A stretch of DNA of 25,154 bases. It comes from Silene noctiflora (Eukaryota > Streptophyta > Magnoliopsida > Caryophyllales > Caryophyllaceae). Within the stretch, counting starts at the first letter, position 1, and each line of letters begins with the position of its first letter. The stretch covers positions 52,434 through 77,587 of the forward strand of contig VHZZ01000302.1 of the NCBI GenBank assembly GCA_009801015.1, read 5' to 3'. Shown one piece after another: positions 1-8,216 of this stretch. The translations under genes were made by a program, and so were the position numbers. Below the pieces are notes generated by a model. The model made no database searches, was not told the origin of the DNA, and saw nothing but the letters and a program-made list of their open reading frames with translations.

Positions 1-92
1 CCACCCTCATTTGCTATCCAAACAAGGGATTTTAAATCCCCTACTTTCCCTCCCTTTCTTTTCCCTCCAAATCCCTCAATCCAAACACACCC
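1..92. mobile_element. Truncated end of a Harbinger/Tourist-like MITE
   Basis: The right end reads ...ATCCAAACACACCC followed by TTA (93-95). Its reverse complement GGGTGTGTTTGGAT is the same kind of terminus as the complete element at 9696-9979 (GGGTGTGTTTCGTT), and a TTA/TAA trinucleotide is the target duplication typical of PIF/Harbinger elements. The left end is outside the window, so the duplication cannot be verified. Confidence 0.5.
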
Positions 93-257
93 TTACTCTC
101 GTCGTGTTAGCTCTTCGTTTTTGGTTGCTTTCTATGTTTAGTTGCACTTAGTAACCTAGCTTGTGTATTTGCTTTAAACATATTATTCCTTAATCAAGTT
201 GAGATGGGCTATTATGTGATATAATCTTTTGTATCCATGTAAATGTAGTTATATTCG

Positions 258-367
258 GAGTAAATTACAAATAACACCCTTATATAATTGACTTTGTTGA
301 AATAACTCCCTTTTATAATTTTTTATCTAAATAACTCCCTTTAAAACATATTTTTATACAAATCAAT
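258..367 (+). repeat. Left terminal inverted repeat of the MULE-type element
   Basis: This arm contains the repeated internal phrase AATAACTCCCTTTTATAAT, and its mirror is at 1334-1444. Confidence 0.85.
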
Positions 368-1333
368 GGCTCTTCTCGGGACTTAGAATTATTTTTAAAT
401 TTTCCGGCCAAAAAGTCATTTTCCCCTTCATATTTCACTTTTATAAGACCATGTTTATTAGTCGTTCCCGCAGCCCTACCTAGACCCAGTTCCTGCATTA
501 AAATACTAATATATACTTATTAACCTATTTACTAGACCTAGTTCCTGATTTTTTTTGTTATTTTATCAAGCCCTAGTTAGACCTAGTCCCTCTTTTTTTT
601 AACATCATATATTTTTAATATATCTTTACATCATAATTTTATTTCGATAATAGTTATAAATATATTTACGGTTAATATAAATCAAGTTTTCTAAATAAAT
701 AAAAAATACGAAAAAGAAATACAATTTTATTAAATAAGATATATTAAAACGAGTACATAATAATTTAAAAAACCAAATACCTTGAAAAGATGTACAACAT
801 GACACTAGAATATTAAAAAAGTGATTAACTTAAAAAGAAAAAAAAAAAATTAAACAGTGATAAATATTGGCAAGGTTGCATGAATCATGTGTGGCAACAT
901 GCACACAACTGCCATTTCAATTTTGGCAAACTTTAAGCGTTCCTCAGTATGGTTTAGTAGGTCCATTTTGGAACATATGGAACGGGTATTGTTCCTCATA
1001 AATATTTTAGTTTACTTTTATTTTTTTTATATTTTTTTTAATCAAGACCTAACCCTTGTTAGCCTTACCTATAAATGTAGTTAAGATGTTAAATTACTAT
1101 TTTACTCATTTACGCACTAAGTTGTCCTCTAAAATGACGAATTTTTACCTGATTCTTCTTCGTATATAGTGCATGATTTGAGTGAATTAACAATAAACTT
1201 TGTTTATTAGTTTTGAGAGAGGGTTTGGAATTGATGAAGGGTTATGAAAAATGAGTAGCNATATAGGGATTGTGTTATAAGTAAGGGTAAGTCGGTCAGA
1301 TTATAAAAATAAATTCAGTTTCGGTGAATAGGG

Positions 1334-1444
1334 ATTGATTTGTATAAAAACATGTTTTAAAATGGAGTTATTTGAATAAAAAATTATAAAAGGGAGTTAT
1401 TTCAAAAAAGTCGATTATATAAGGGAGTTATTTTTAATTTCCTC
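1334..1444 (-). repeat. Right terminal inverted repeat of the MULE-type element
   Basis: This is the reverse complement of 258-367 with scattered substitutions. It is followed directly by the second TTATATTCG copy. Confidence 0.85.
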
Positions 1445-1926
1445 TTATATTCGAAATAGTTCAGTTTTTTTTTTTTTTCCCTGTGGTTTGGTCGTCCAGT
1501 ATATGCCATGTGATAACTTCTACTATCTTTATCAAAATAAACAAAACTGGTGAGTATATGATACTTGATGCTCAAAGCTCGGTTAGATTATGGTTGACGT
1601 CCCGCTCATGTTTGGGCCATCAGGAAGGTCGTTCTTTTTGTTTTTATTTGTATTATTACTTCATTATGTTGGGTATTTTGTAGTGTTATGTGCTATTTAT
1701 CTTAATTTTGAACAACCATTCGAAAGTCTTGTTTTTTTGCATCCGTGATCTAGTGCAAATTATCTGTTAATATTTTCTCCATATTGCTCATTCATTGATA
1801 TAAAGTATAAACAACCTGTACAGGAAATACTTTTGTCTTTTGAACTGTACATATTGGTCTATGTTCGGAGTTGTGAATTTATATTTTAAACTTACATTAT
1901 CATCTGAAACCTGTTTGTAATTTTAG

Positions 1927-4900
1927 GAGGCACTCTGACAAACAATGCTCGAAGGACTACTTCCTCTGGTGACACAAGGGCTGATCCTTTGGAGGGTTTA
2001 AGTAGCTTTCCTGATTTGGAACGCATGTTTGGTGGAGTTCCAGATCTTTCAGAGGCGTCTCAGTTTATGCAAAATCCAGCAATGTCACAGATGATGCAAA
2101 GTCTCCTCTCTAACCCTCAAATTTTCAGTCAGGTACTTCAATGACTATTACATTATTTAGGATGTTACCATCAATCGGATAACTGACTGTCATGTTTATA
2201 CAGATCATTAATACAAATCCGCAACTGCGTTCTTTGACTGAATCAAACCCTCAGCTTCGAGAAATGATGCAAAACCCTGAGATCCTTCGTCAGATGCTCT
2301 CTCCTGAGATGATGCAGGTAAACTGTTGTGTTTTTTTTTTTTTTTTTATTTTTTTTTTTTGCTTTTGTGTGATTGGGATCCTGTTAGAGTCGATTGTCTT
2401 CCTAGCCATGCTGAGCTATATACACACTATATACTCACCAGTCACCAGAATATTTGACTAGGTTGATATGTGCTTGCTTGTTGGAGTGATGTTTTGGGTT
2501 AGCTATGAGTAATTCTAAGATAGGGGTGCCTCTTTCTATGAGACCATATTAATGATGCCATGTCATCATATAAATCCTTCCCCCTCTTTTATTTCTCTCA
2601 CATCACTCCGTGCACCCCACCTAACAACCACCCAAACACAACACTATATTCTCTATCTACTTAAGTAGCTAAATTGACCACTGTCATCTTTTTTCGCTTA
2701 TTTGTCTTCTTCTTGTCCACTTACCTAACAATCGTCATGTCCGACATAACTTTCGTCATCCTTCAAATGATGCTTGAAACATGATCTTAATTTATAACAG
2801 GTGACACAATTCTTATTCAAAAGTAACATCGTTACTTTTCAGAAAGAATTTATGTGTTACTTATGAAAGTTATTGTTTACTTTGAAGATTTGAAAACTTT
2901 CTTTTGATTTCATTCTAAAACACACTATTTAATCGTGGGATTACAGCAACTCTCCTGAGTAGTCTTTTTATAGTCTTTGTATATTTGTAATATTAAGGTT
3001 GACTTTTGGTAATTTTAAATAATTACATCGAGTAAAGATTTTAGATCTTGTACAATTTAAATATTAAATGTTAATTTTGTGGAATGAATTGTAAGAGGTG
3101 GTAGTATTGTGGTGGGGTTTAGGGTGGTCCGAGGAGAGTGATATAATAGGGGGCGAGATTGATTTGATGACATAGCATAAATAAGTGTGGTGTTATACAA
3201 AAGGACATTATTTCTTAGAATTGTAGGTAGTGAAGGTGAGGCTTGAAAAGCTTCAATTTGTTTTCTTCTTTTTGTGGGTATATGTGAATGTATTTCCCTC
3301 ATTTAGATTGCTATTTTAAACAAACTAAATCTATTTGTTGTGATGAACTTCCTTTCTTTTGGTTCACAGCAAATGACGACTCTGCAGCAGTCACTTTTCT
3401 CTGCTAGGAACCGTTCGACGACAAACCAGTAAGTCAAAGTTTCTTCTCTGATTGTTTGTTGAAGCCAAAATTGTCTATTTCAAGAGATAGAGATTTGCTT
3501 AATTTAGTGAAGTGTAGTACATGTTTACTTCCTCCATATCTTTGATTTCGTCCCATGTGAGTTTTTGAGTTAAAGTTTCAAAACTTTGACCATAAATATA
3601 TCTTTAAAAAAATATTAAAAAATGAAAATACAGTACTATAATAGGTACATTTGTTAAGAATAAATTTTCCGCAAAATAATAAATTCAACACAAAAGGTAA
3701 CACAAAACGATGGTAAAGAGATGGCGGGAATCATATTTTGTGACTCCAAGATGTCAATATCAAAGAATGTCTTAGTGTCAAATGGGAAGAAATCATGGAC
3801 ATAGAGGGTGACATATTTATGTGACTGGAGTCTAAATATATAATGTTCGTTTGCACGTCATGGACTGTTATAACTTGTAAGAGAATTGTATCTGGGACCC
3901 TATAATCTTTTATTCAAGTCAATTCAGGCTAATCACGAGAGTTGAGAGATTCAGTTAGATGAAGTTTTGATGGCCTAATACAAAATGCCACGATGGGGTG
4001 ATACCCATTTACAAAATGGAAGTAAAGTAGTTGCACTCAAAGCTCATGGTGTTGCCCCCCATTTTATCCAATTGGTGAGTTTGGGTGAGGTCGTGATGTG
4101 TGGTGAGTAGGGTGGGGTCAGGGGTGGCTGGTGAATGTGGGTTGAAGGCTTGGTGATAGGTACATTAGAAACAGGAGGTGGCGATCATAGTGGTGCTGGA
4201 GTCAAGCTGTGGCATCTTGGTATAGTGCAAGAGTCAGGGTGGAACTGCCTGCACATTTTTTGGCAGTGGACTTTTTATTTGGTGGGAATATGTTGGCATT
4301 TATAGGTCGTGTTTTGTAAAACTTCATATTTCTGCTTTCCATCTATTAAAACTATATTTTTTGCTGAACACTTTTTGTTTGATGAACTTCAGCGTTTATT
4401 CATGTTACCTTTTGGTGAATTGTCTGAACATACTAACCTGGCCAGAGCCTACGTGACACGCATTTTAGGTCTAATATTACCTCACTGTGATTAGGGTAGA
4501 TTCTCTTACATTTTCCGAAGGTAGTATGATTGGCCTCTCCTGTTTTCTAATGCTTTTACTTGAATTTGTTGATCTATTTTGATTTTGACAGTCTGATGAC
4601 CTTTTTTTTTTGCTTTGATAATTTTATTGCAGAGATCCCTTGCAAACTGGCGCTACTGCAAATAACATGGGGCTGGAAACGTTGATGAATATGTTTGGTG
4701 GCCTTGGAGCTGGCGGTTTAACTACACCAGAGAATTCAAATGGTTCACCTTTTCCCCTCTCATGGGCATACATGATCATCTTCTCTGAGTTCTTATGATT
4801 TCTTCAAACAATTGGTCTTTCGCAAGATGTTTTTATGCTAACATAATGTTAGACCAACCCATTAACTACCAAAAACTGAAATGAAGAAATGACTAATAAC

Positions 4901-5246
4901 TAATAATATGGTTGGTATCATGATAATTTTATATGGGATGTTCTTGTGATAATTTTTGTCGAGATCAACTCATTTGAATATATGTCCTTCAGACTCCCAA
5001 AATAGAATTTGAGAAGTAGGGAGAAATGAGAAACAAACTGAACTTTGTCTATCAGCATCACGCCCTCTCTCACTTGCTGTTCATTATTTTTCTGCAGTGC
5101 CACCCGAGGAACTCTATGCGACGCAGTTAACTCAACTTCAAGAAATGGGTTTTTTCGACACACAAGAGAATATAAGGGCTCTACAGGCTACTCGTGGTAA
5201 TGTCAATGCTGCAGTGGACCGACTTTTGGCGAACTTGGGTCAATAA
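1927..5246 (+). CDS. DSK2: Ubiquilin (DSK2-like ubiquitin receptor), 3' part, five exons
   Basis: Visible exons are 1927-2132, 2204-2317, 3370-3428, 4633-4742 and 5098-5246 (TAA at 5244-5246). All four introns are GT-AG and the phases join without a break into 211 residues plus a split first codon. The visible peptide begins GTLTNNARR. It then carries an STI1-type region (visible residues about 45-106) with the repeated motifs MQNP, SNPQ and [12 protein letters not shown], a Met/Gly-rich linker (FGGLGAGG), and a C-terminal UBA domain (about 164-208) opening [10 protein letters not shown] with the ubiquitin-binding MGF loop at 179-181 and ending in LLANLGQ. Plant DSK2 proteins are about 540-560 residues, so roughly the last 40% is here and the ubiquitin-like domain and first STI1 pair lie left of the window. 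Family role: a shuttle that binds ubiquitin through UBA and the proteasome through UBL, also linked to selective autophagy. The exons are intact, so a live gene is most likely. Confidence 0.95.
2510..3223. mobile_element. MITE-like inverted-repeat element in DSK2 intron
   Basis: AATTCTAAGA at 2511-2520 is matched by TCTTAGAATT at 3213-3222. Inward from these ends the two arms stay alignable for about 140 bp. For example ATGCCATGTCATCA on the left matches ATGCTATGTCATCA in the reverse complement of the right, each followed by a C-rich stretch with CCCCACC. The arms are diverged, the middle shows no coding potential, and I could not define a target duplication, so the superfamily is open. Confidence 0.55.
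3528..3813. mobile_element. Stowaway-like MITE (degenerate) in DSK2 intron
   Basis: The left end CTTCCTCCATATC follows a TA at 3526-3527 and resembles the CTCCCTCCGTCC terminus of plant Stowaway elements. The right end (3783-3813), read in reverse complement, gives TGTCACCCTCTATGTC and then GATTTCTTCCCAT, mirroring GATTTCGTCCCAT on the left. The interior phrase AAAACTTTGACCATAAATAT is of a kind common in plant Stowaway elements. The ends have drifted, so the borders are good only to a few bases. Confidence 0.6.
4743..5097 (+). other. Last DSK2 intron
   Basis: This intron splits a Val codon (G then TG) just before the UBA domain. It starts GTTCAC, a weak donor, and ends TTTTTCTGCAG. No repeat or other feature was recognised inside. 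Reading past the donor would reach a stop after a handful of residues and lose the UBA domain. Confidence 0.7.
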
Positions 5247-5748
5247 TGTTGAGAGGTTCCTTTAGATAGATGGGATCATTAATATCAGTGTGTTGTTCAA
5301 GACCGGAAAAAGAAGATAAGTTTGGACGATCGAACTTGTGTGGTTCCATCTTGGGTCTGTGAATAAGCAAAAGACGGTTCACTATGAGTTATGACGCTGG
5401 GTATACGCTCGTATCTCCACTCGACATTAGACTCTTCTTTTCTCTTCTCCAAGCCACTCTCGTGAATCATATGTACATACGCATGCAATTGTAACTCTGT
5501 GATGTATGTTTGATTTGAATTTTGTAAGTGGGAAGTCACACGAATTCATCTTTTTGATGTCTAATGAGCTATAGGCCTATTCAATTACAATGGGGGGGGG
5601 AGATAATTCGAACTTGCAATCTACCGTCCGTAACCCCTCAATCTGTACCTTTAGGACAAGACTGAAGGTCTCCTCAGGCCGGACTCAGGAGGACACCCAA
5701 ATTCGGTGAAGCCATTTTCTAGTACTTCATTTTCAGTGTCCATGGATG

Positions 5749-5828
5749 TACTAGTCGGGAGTTGTATAGGGCTTCTGGAGTAACGGATTACTAGTCGGGA
5801 GTTGTATAGGGCTACCGGAGTAACGGAT
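5749..5828. repeat. 40-bp tandem duplication, two copies
   Basis: Copy 1 is 5749-5788 and copy 2 is 5789-5828. Each begins TACTAGTCGGGAGTTG and ends GGAGTAACGGAT, with two differences (GCTTCTGG against GCTACCGG). There is no coding frame across it. Confidence 0.9.
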
Positions 5829-6560
5829 CATTGAAGTCATATTATGGACTTTCGTAGTCTTCCCTCTTATGGCATCAGCTGAATCGAGTCTGGTGAAGTT
5901 CCAATACCGTTGTTCTGCGTATTCTATTCAACAGTTCCGAATTAATTTTAGCAATGAAATAGTTTCAGGACAAAAATACAATTTCAATTGATAATCGTAA
6001 ATAAGTCATCTTTTTACCGCGAGTCACGCTTTACCGAGTCTGAAAAATAAAATAAAATTTCAGTTTCATCTTTTTGTCAATCAATATATTATCTTTTATT
6101 TATTTTTCTTTTCCTGCGGTGATGTGGCTATGCATTCTTGTTTCGCTGCATGGTTCGACTGGCGGAGGTTGACAGGATAAATATTTGCATTCTCATAATA
6201 TTATGAGGTACAGTTTTCCTAGTCGCATTTTATTTTCTGTAACAAAAATGCGACATTTTTTTTTTTTTTTTATCGTGAAACAAACGAGCCCAAGAGATGG
6301 GCCACTGCCACCGAGCCATGTCACCATCTATTTACTCGGGCAAAAACACGAAACGATCCAATCGACCTTCTAACCAAACCTGTGACGGGGCATTGAAGGT
6401 CTGGACACGATTTACGGTACAAGGCCAGAGCACATTTTAACCATAGTCAATTGGACCATCAGACTAGCACAAACCAAAAAGACGAGGTAAACTGTCAAAC
6501 CAACAAGAATTGTAGAGCACTACACAGCAGCATATAACTAACTTTGTTGATGCTCCCAAA

Positions 6561-6606
6561 ATAACCGCCAATAACTGTCAGTTGGATGAGGACACATAAC
6601 CGCCAA
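6561..6606 (+). promoter_or_regulatory. Two identical MYB-type sites upstream of the zinc-finger gene
   Basis: The 11-mer ATAACCGCCAA occurs at 6561-6571 and again at 6596-6606, both on the sense strand and 35 bp apart. AACCG is the core of many R2R3-MYB sites. Between them lies AACTGTCAGTT (6573-6583), a perfect palindrome with a MYB CAGTT core in both orientations. The sites are 70-115 bp before the start codon. Function is inferred from motif shape and repetition. Confidence 0.5.
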
Positions 6607-6615
6607 CCCCTCTAC

Positions 6616-6664
6616 AAAACTCACTCCACCTCCCCACTTCCCTCCTTTTCCTTCCTCCCTCCAT
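6616..6664 (+). promoter_or_regulatory. Pyrimidine-rich leader / Y patch of the zinc-finger gene
   Basis: A C/T-dominated stretch runs almost to the start codon with repeated CCTCC and TTCC blocks, like the Y-patch core promoter or CT-rich leader of many plant genes. The only TATA-like phrase nearby is CATATAAC at about 6531-6538, so the transcription start is uncertain. Confidence 0.4.
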
Positions 6665-6675
6665 TCTAAAAAAAC

Positions 6676-7449
6676 ATGGATGACAGCAACAACATACCGC
6701 CTCCGCCCTCACCCGATACCTTCTCCATTCCCCCTACCTCTACTGCCCACCACAGGCCTAAACGCTCCAAATTCCTCCGGATTAAACCCATCCCACAACC
6801 GAAAACCCTGTCCAGAAAACCTGACCCGTCTGCGCCCAAGATAACCCGCCCTTGTACTGAATGTGGCAAGACATTCTGGTCCTGGAAAGCCCTCTTCGGT
6901 CACATGCGCTGCCACCCTGAACGCCAATGGCGCGGAATTAACCCTCCACCACACCTACGCCATTCTCCACCGTCATCACCTTCTGCTGATGATCGTGAGG
7001 TTGCCGCTAGTTTGCTTCTCCTTGCCAACTCCACCATGTCCAGGTTTGAGTGTTCGAGTTGTAAGAAAGCGTTCCCAACTCACCAAGCATTAGGAGGGCA
7101 TCGCGCGAGCCATAAGAATGTCAAGGGCTGTTACGCCATCAATAAGGATAATGGTGTTGAGGAGGAAGGCACCAATGCTATTGTCCAAGGGCAGAGTTGT
7201 CATTTTGATCTTGGGTTGGACCATAGGTGTGAGGTTTGCTTCAAGGCGTTCACCAGTGGACCGGCCTTGGGTGGGCATATGAGGTGTCACTGGGAGAAAT
7301 ACCAAGAGGCGTCTACGTCGAATTTCAGGTCTCCGCTTGACACATTTACTCAGCCTGTTGAGGTCCAATTCGGTCTCGATCTTAATCTGCCTGCTCAGGA
7401 TGTGGATTATGCTGCTAATATGCAATTAGATTTGCGATTAGGCATATGA
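6676..7449 (+). CDS. Three-finger Q-type C2H2 zinc-finger repressor, ZAT2/ZAT3 (DAZ1/DAZ2)-like
   Basis: An intronless 257-residue protein, start ATG in good plant context (AAACATGGA). Residues 25-37 form a basic HHRPKRSK block, a likely nuclear signal. Finger 1 (C60, C63, H76, H80) has WKALFGH in place of the plant QALGGH helix and is followed by PERQWRGINPPP. Finger 2 (C126, C129, H142, H146) has the full QALGGH. Finger 3 (C185, C188, H201, H205) has PALGGH. A Leu-rich EVAASLLLLANS lies at 108-119. Two EAR-type repression motifs close the protein, LDLNLP at 234-239 and LDLRL at 251-255. This order (modified finger first, HWEK after finger 3, terminal LDLRLG) matches Arabidopsis ZAT2/ZAT3, known as DAZ1/DAZ2, repressors acting in male germ cells downstream of the MYB factor DUO1. 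Orthology is inferred from motifs recalled, not from a search. Other ZAT proteins remain possible. Confidence 0.93.
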   Translation: MDDSNNIPPPPSPDTFSIPPTSTAHHRPKRSKFLRIKPIPQPKTLSRKPDPSAPKITRPCTECGKTFWSWKALFGHMRCHPERQWRGINPPPHLRHSPPSSPSADDREVAASLLLLANSTMSRFECSSCKKAFPTHQALGGHRASHKNVKGCYAINKDNGVEEEGTNAIVQGQSCHFDLGLDHRCEVCFKAFTSGPALGGHMRCHWEKYQEASTSNFRSPLDTFTQPVEVQFGLDLNLPAQDVDYAANMQLDLRLGI

Positions 7450-8216
7450 TTAACACTAAGCACCGATAGAAGTGTGATTAGTTACTTAGTTATACAATTG
7501 TGTAGCTAATATTGTGTGTACTCATGATTAATGATTTGATACTAATATAGATTGTTGAGGACAACAAAAAAAAAAAAAAAAAATCTAGTGTAAAGTGTAA
7601 TATGGGTTCATAAGAGTGTTGAATGTAAAAATTACAAATATTTCTGATTTACAAAGTTTGTGCTGCGTTCGTCATGATTTTTTTCCTTCAATCTGCAGGA
7701 TACAGGATATAGCTAAGTTGGTTGAGCTCCGCTCTTGTAATTGGGTTATTGTGATTACAGGTTAGGTGTCTAATTGTCCAGGCGGTACTGAGATTATGTT
7801 GTATTTGAACTGCTGGCTTACTTCCCCAAAGAAATAGGGAAGGGGTCAAAAGTCGATACAAACAACTGAACGATCTAACGTAGATAAAAATAAAACAAAG
7901 ATTCGTCGCTTGTCAATATTTTCTTCAAGATTATAATGCAACAAATCTGTCTGTTGGTTACAAATGCAACAAATGTGTCGATACAAACTTGAAAAAAAAA
8001 AAAAAAAAAAAAACAAAGAGAATGTTTATAAACATCGAATAAAGTATCATAGGAAGCATCTGTGTGTCTCGGTTGAGTTGGAGAAAACTCAAAAACTACT
8101 ACTCCTGTATTTTCAAGGCGTATTGATTGTTCATGATCACGAGACAAGCCAGCAATCAAGATTTGCCAACCGTTCTCTAAAAATGTACAGTGATAGAATC
8201 GTACAAACTGCGGCAG
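7450..8216. other. Convergent intergenic region between zinc-finger gene and NPC1
   Basis: The left part is the 3' flank of the zinc-finger gene (+) and the right part that of NPC1 (-). There are A runs at about 7566-7582 and 7992-8013. No perfect AATAAA was recognised for either gene. I see no gene of its own here; the minus-strand frame at 7875-8159 crosses the second A run as poly-Phe and is not convincing. Confidence 0.6.

Larger units (their letters stand above)
258..1444. mobile_element. Non-autonomous Mutator-like (MULE-type) element
   Basis: Terminal inverted repeats of about 110 bp are at 258-367 and 1334-1444. The left one begins GAGTAAATTACAAATAAC and the reverse complement of the right one begins GAGGAAATTAAAAATAAC. 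They remain alignable to ATACAAATCAAT with few differences. The element is flanked by a perfect 9-bp direct repeat TTATATTCG at 249-257 and 1445-1453. Long inverted repeats plus a 9-bp duplication are the signature of Mutator-like elements. The 1187-bp interior is AT-rich and I see no transposase, so it must have moved in trans. It lies in a DSK2 intron. Confidence 0.85.
1..1926 (+). other. 3' part of a long DSK2 intron, host to two transposons
   Basis: There is no exon of the ubiquilin upstream of 1927 in this window. The acceptor at 1925-1926 follows a T-rich tract, and the donor must lie before position 1, so this intron is at least 1.9 kb. It contains a truncated Harbinger-like MITE end at 1-92 and a complete Mutator-type element at 258-1444. 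The remaining stretches (93-248 and 1454-1926) are AT-rich and I see nothing functional in them. Position 1260 is an N. Confidence 0.7.
5247..6675 (+). other. DSK2 3' flank and intergenic region
   Basis: The first part should be the DSK2 3' UTR (no perfect AATAAA; AATAAT overlaps the stop). About 5591-5600 has a G run. 5749-5828 is a 40-bp tandem duplication. 5600-5700 has a phrase like a degenerate pol III B box on the minus strand (AGTTCGAATTA), too weak to call a SINE. A T run is at about 6256-6271. From about 6530 the promoter of the zinc-finger gene begins. Confidence 0.6.

Noticed and set aside
887..1683. Small frames (887-1084, 1483-1683) as possible missing DSK2 exons
   Set aside because: Their translations show no UBL or STI1 residues and one lies inside the transposon. 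The upstream DSK2 exons must be outside the window.
2192..2461. 89-residue plus-strand frame as a separate protein
   Set aside because: It is DSK2 exon 2204-2317 extended at both sides into intron, including a T-run translated as poly-Phe.
5590..5700. SINE on the minus strand near the G run
   Set aside because: Only a partial B box (AGTTCGAATTA) is visible, with no A box or target duplication.
6709..7425. Minus-strand and alternative plus-strand frames under the zinc-finger gene
   Set aside because: The 257-residue frame has three perfect C2H2 fingers and EAR motifs; the others are shadows with no family features.
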